From Candidatus Poribacteria bacterium (GTDB lineage: Bacteria > Poribacteria > WGA-4E > WGA-3G), in assembly GCA_022824265.1 (NCBI GenBank), contig JAJEAG010000005.1:1-64000 (forward strand): a stretch of DNA of 64,000 nucleotides. The letters are read 5' to 3'. Every line of letters begins with the position of its first letter. Position 1 is the first letter of the stretch. The notes below the pieces were generated by a model. The model saw only the letters and a program-made list of their open reading frames with translations, did not search any database and was not told the origin of the DNA. Shown one piece after another: positions 63,256-64,000 of the stretch. Position numbers and translations under genes: made by a program.

Positions 63256-64000
63256 ATGTCATTTAACACAGCAGCATTACCAAATAACAGTGATGCAGCA
63301 AACTCTCAGACAAAAACATCAGCTTTGGTTCAGCGGGTAGAGGGTTATATTGAACTCACTAAACCGCGTATGGTCCTGATGATATTGATTACTACCGCTG
63401 CTGGATTCTATCTCAGCACACAGGGCGCGGTTAATTGGATACTGTTTCTACATACTTTAATCGGTTCAGGATTAACTGCAGGCGGGGTATTAGGTCTTAA
63501 TCAATATTTAGAAAGAGATATTGATTCCCTGATGTCCAGAACACAGCAAAGACCATTACCCGCGGGTAGATTACATGCTACTGAAGCATTGCTGTTCTGT
63601 GTGATTCTAACATGCGGTGGAATGCTATATCTAACGTTTATTGTCAATCCATTAAGCGGTTTTGTCATCTCACTTATTGTAGTAAGTTATCTGTTTGCAT
63701 ATACACCGATGAAGCGAAGCACGTCATTATGCACTCTGGTTGGTGCTATACCGGGGGCATTACCACCGGTTGTTGGATGGGTTGCAGCACAAAATACACT
63801 TACAGGATCAGTCTGGGTATTGTTTGCAATTCTCTTTCTATGGCAACTACCACATTCTCTTGCAATAGCATATATCTATCGTGAAGATTATGCAAATGCA
63901 GGATTAAAATTATTACCCGTAATACATCCAGATGGAACAAGTACACGTCATCAGGTTGTCATCAACTGTTTGGCATTGTTTGGGGTCGGTCTACTTCCAA
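63256..64000 (+). CDS. ctaB: Heme O synthase (protoheme IX farnesyltransferase), cut by window end
   Basis: The frame is open from ATG 63256 to the end of the window, about 248 residues. YIELTKPRMVLMILITTAAG is the typical first helix. NQYLERDIDSLMSRTQQRPL is the Asp-rich prenyl-diphosphate site (NxxxDxxxD plus MxRTxxRPLP) of UbiA-type enzymes, and YTPMKRST and REDYANAGLKLLP give the second acidic site. It adds farnesyl to heme B, the step before CtaA. The C terminus lies outside the window. Confidence 0.95.
   Translation, partial: MSFNTAALPNNSDAANSQTKTSALVQRVEGYIELTKPRMVLMILITTAAGFYLSTQGAVNWILFLHTLIGSGLTAGGVLGLNQYLERDIDSLMSRTQQRPLPAGRLHATEALLFCVILTCGGMLYLTFIVNPLSGFVISLIVVSYLFAYTPMKRSTSLCTLVGAIPGALPPVVGWVAAQNTLTGSVWVLFAILFLWQLPHSLAIAYIYREDYANAGLKLLPVIHPDGTSTRHQVVINCLALFGVGLLP

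Noticed and set aside
1..64000. CRISPR arrays, tRNA or rRNA genes
   Set aside because: No regularly spaced direct repeats of CRISPR size and no tRNA cloverleaf or rRNA-like conserved sequence was noticed on reading; a tRNAscan or Infernal run would be needed to exclude them fully.

Overview
The window is an AT-rich bacterial chromosome segment (roughly 40% GC by eye) with 45 protein genes and no rRNA or tRNA genes that I can see. Several things point to Candidatus Poribacteria or a close relative in the planctomycete/Verrucomicrobia-like sphere. These are the DUF1549, DUF1501 and PPC-domain trio, a planctomycete-type cytochrome fused to WD40 repeats, a formylglycine sulfatase, a phytanoyl-CoA dioxygenase next to a D-threonine-aldolase-like enzyme, and a very long Ycf48/BNR repeat lipoprotein. 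This placement is inference from gene content; there is no marker rRNA in the window.

Layout. 1-5500: an IS630-type transposase tail, a coupled catabolic trio (DSD1-like PLP enzyme, PhyH dioxygenase, amidohydrolase), and an NhaC antiporter and a polysaccharide deacetylase on the minus strand. 5500-6656: a gene-poor stretch with hairpins, a tandem repeat and a GTTACC-rich palindromic site. 6657-14372: GlnD, then a compact HerA ATPase / NurA nuclease / DNA methyltransferase operon that looks like a DNA-processing or defence cassette. 14635-21430: housekeeping genes (SDR, TrmB, Uma2, UvrC) and a tandemly fused YibE/F membrane protein. 21454-32588, minus strand: cysteine desulfurase, a COG3014-like lipoprotein with LpoB, ThrRS without a TGS domain, a 1345-residue BNR lipoprotein, a membrane protein and YceI. 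32912-43636: a probable selenoprotein, a sulfatase, a secreted unknown and the DUF1549/DUF1501/PPC set.

43930-64000 is a 20-kb aerobic respiration island. It holds a b6f-like quinol:cytochrome c reductase (Rieske, split cytochrome b, an octaheme cytochrome c), several more cytochromes c, a CydA-like membrane subunit with no CydB nearby, two cupredoxin-like proteins, an ABC exporter, an aa3-type oxidase (CoxB, CoxA with a His-rich N terminus) and the heme A pathway (CtaA, CtaB, the latter cut by the window edge).

The most striking observation is at 34337-34339. The cytochrome c-WD40 gene appears to stop at TGA, but the same frame continues for 56 sense codons to a TAA and encodes a complete heavy-metal-associated (HMA) domain. 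The TGA replaces exactly the first cysteine of the GMTCxxC metal-binding motif. A 7-bp stem with a GGA loop lies 23 nt after the TGA, where a bacterial SECIS element belongs. The simplest reading is a previously unannotated selenoprotein: signal peptide, cytochrome c, WD40 propeller, HMA domain with a UxxC motif. The second system worth attention is the HerA-NurA-methyltransferase operon.
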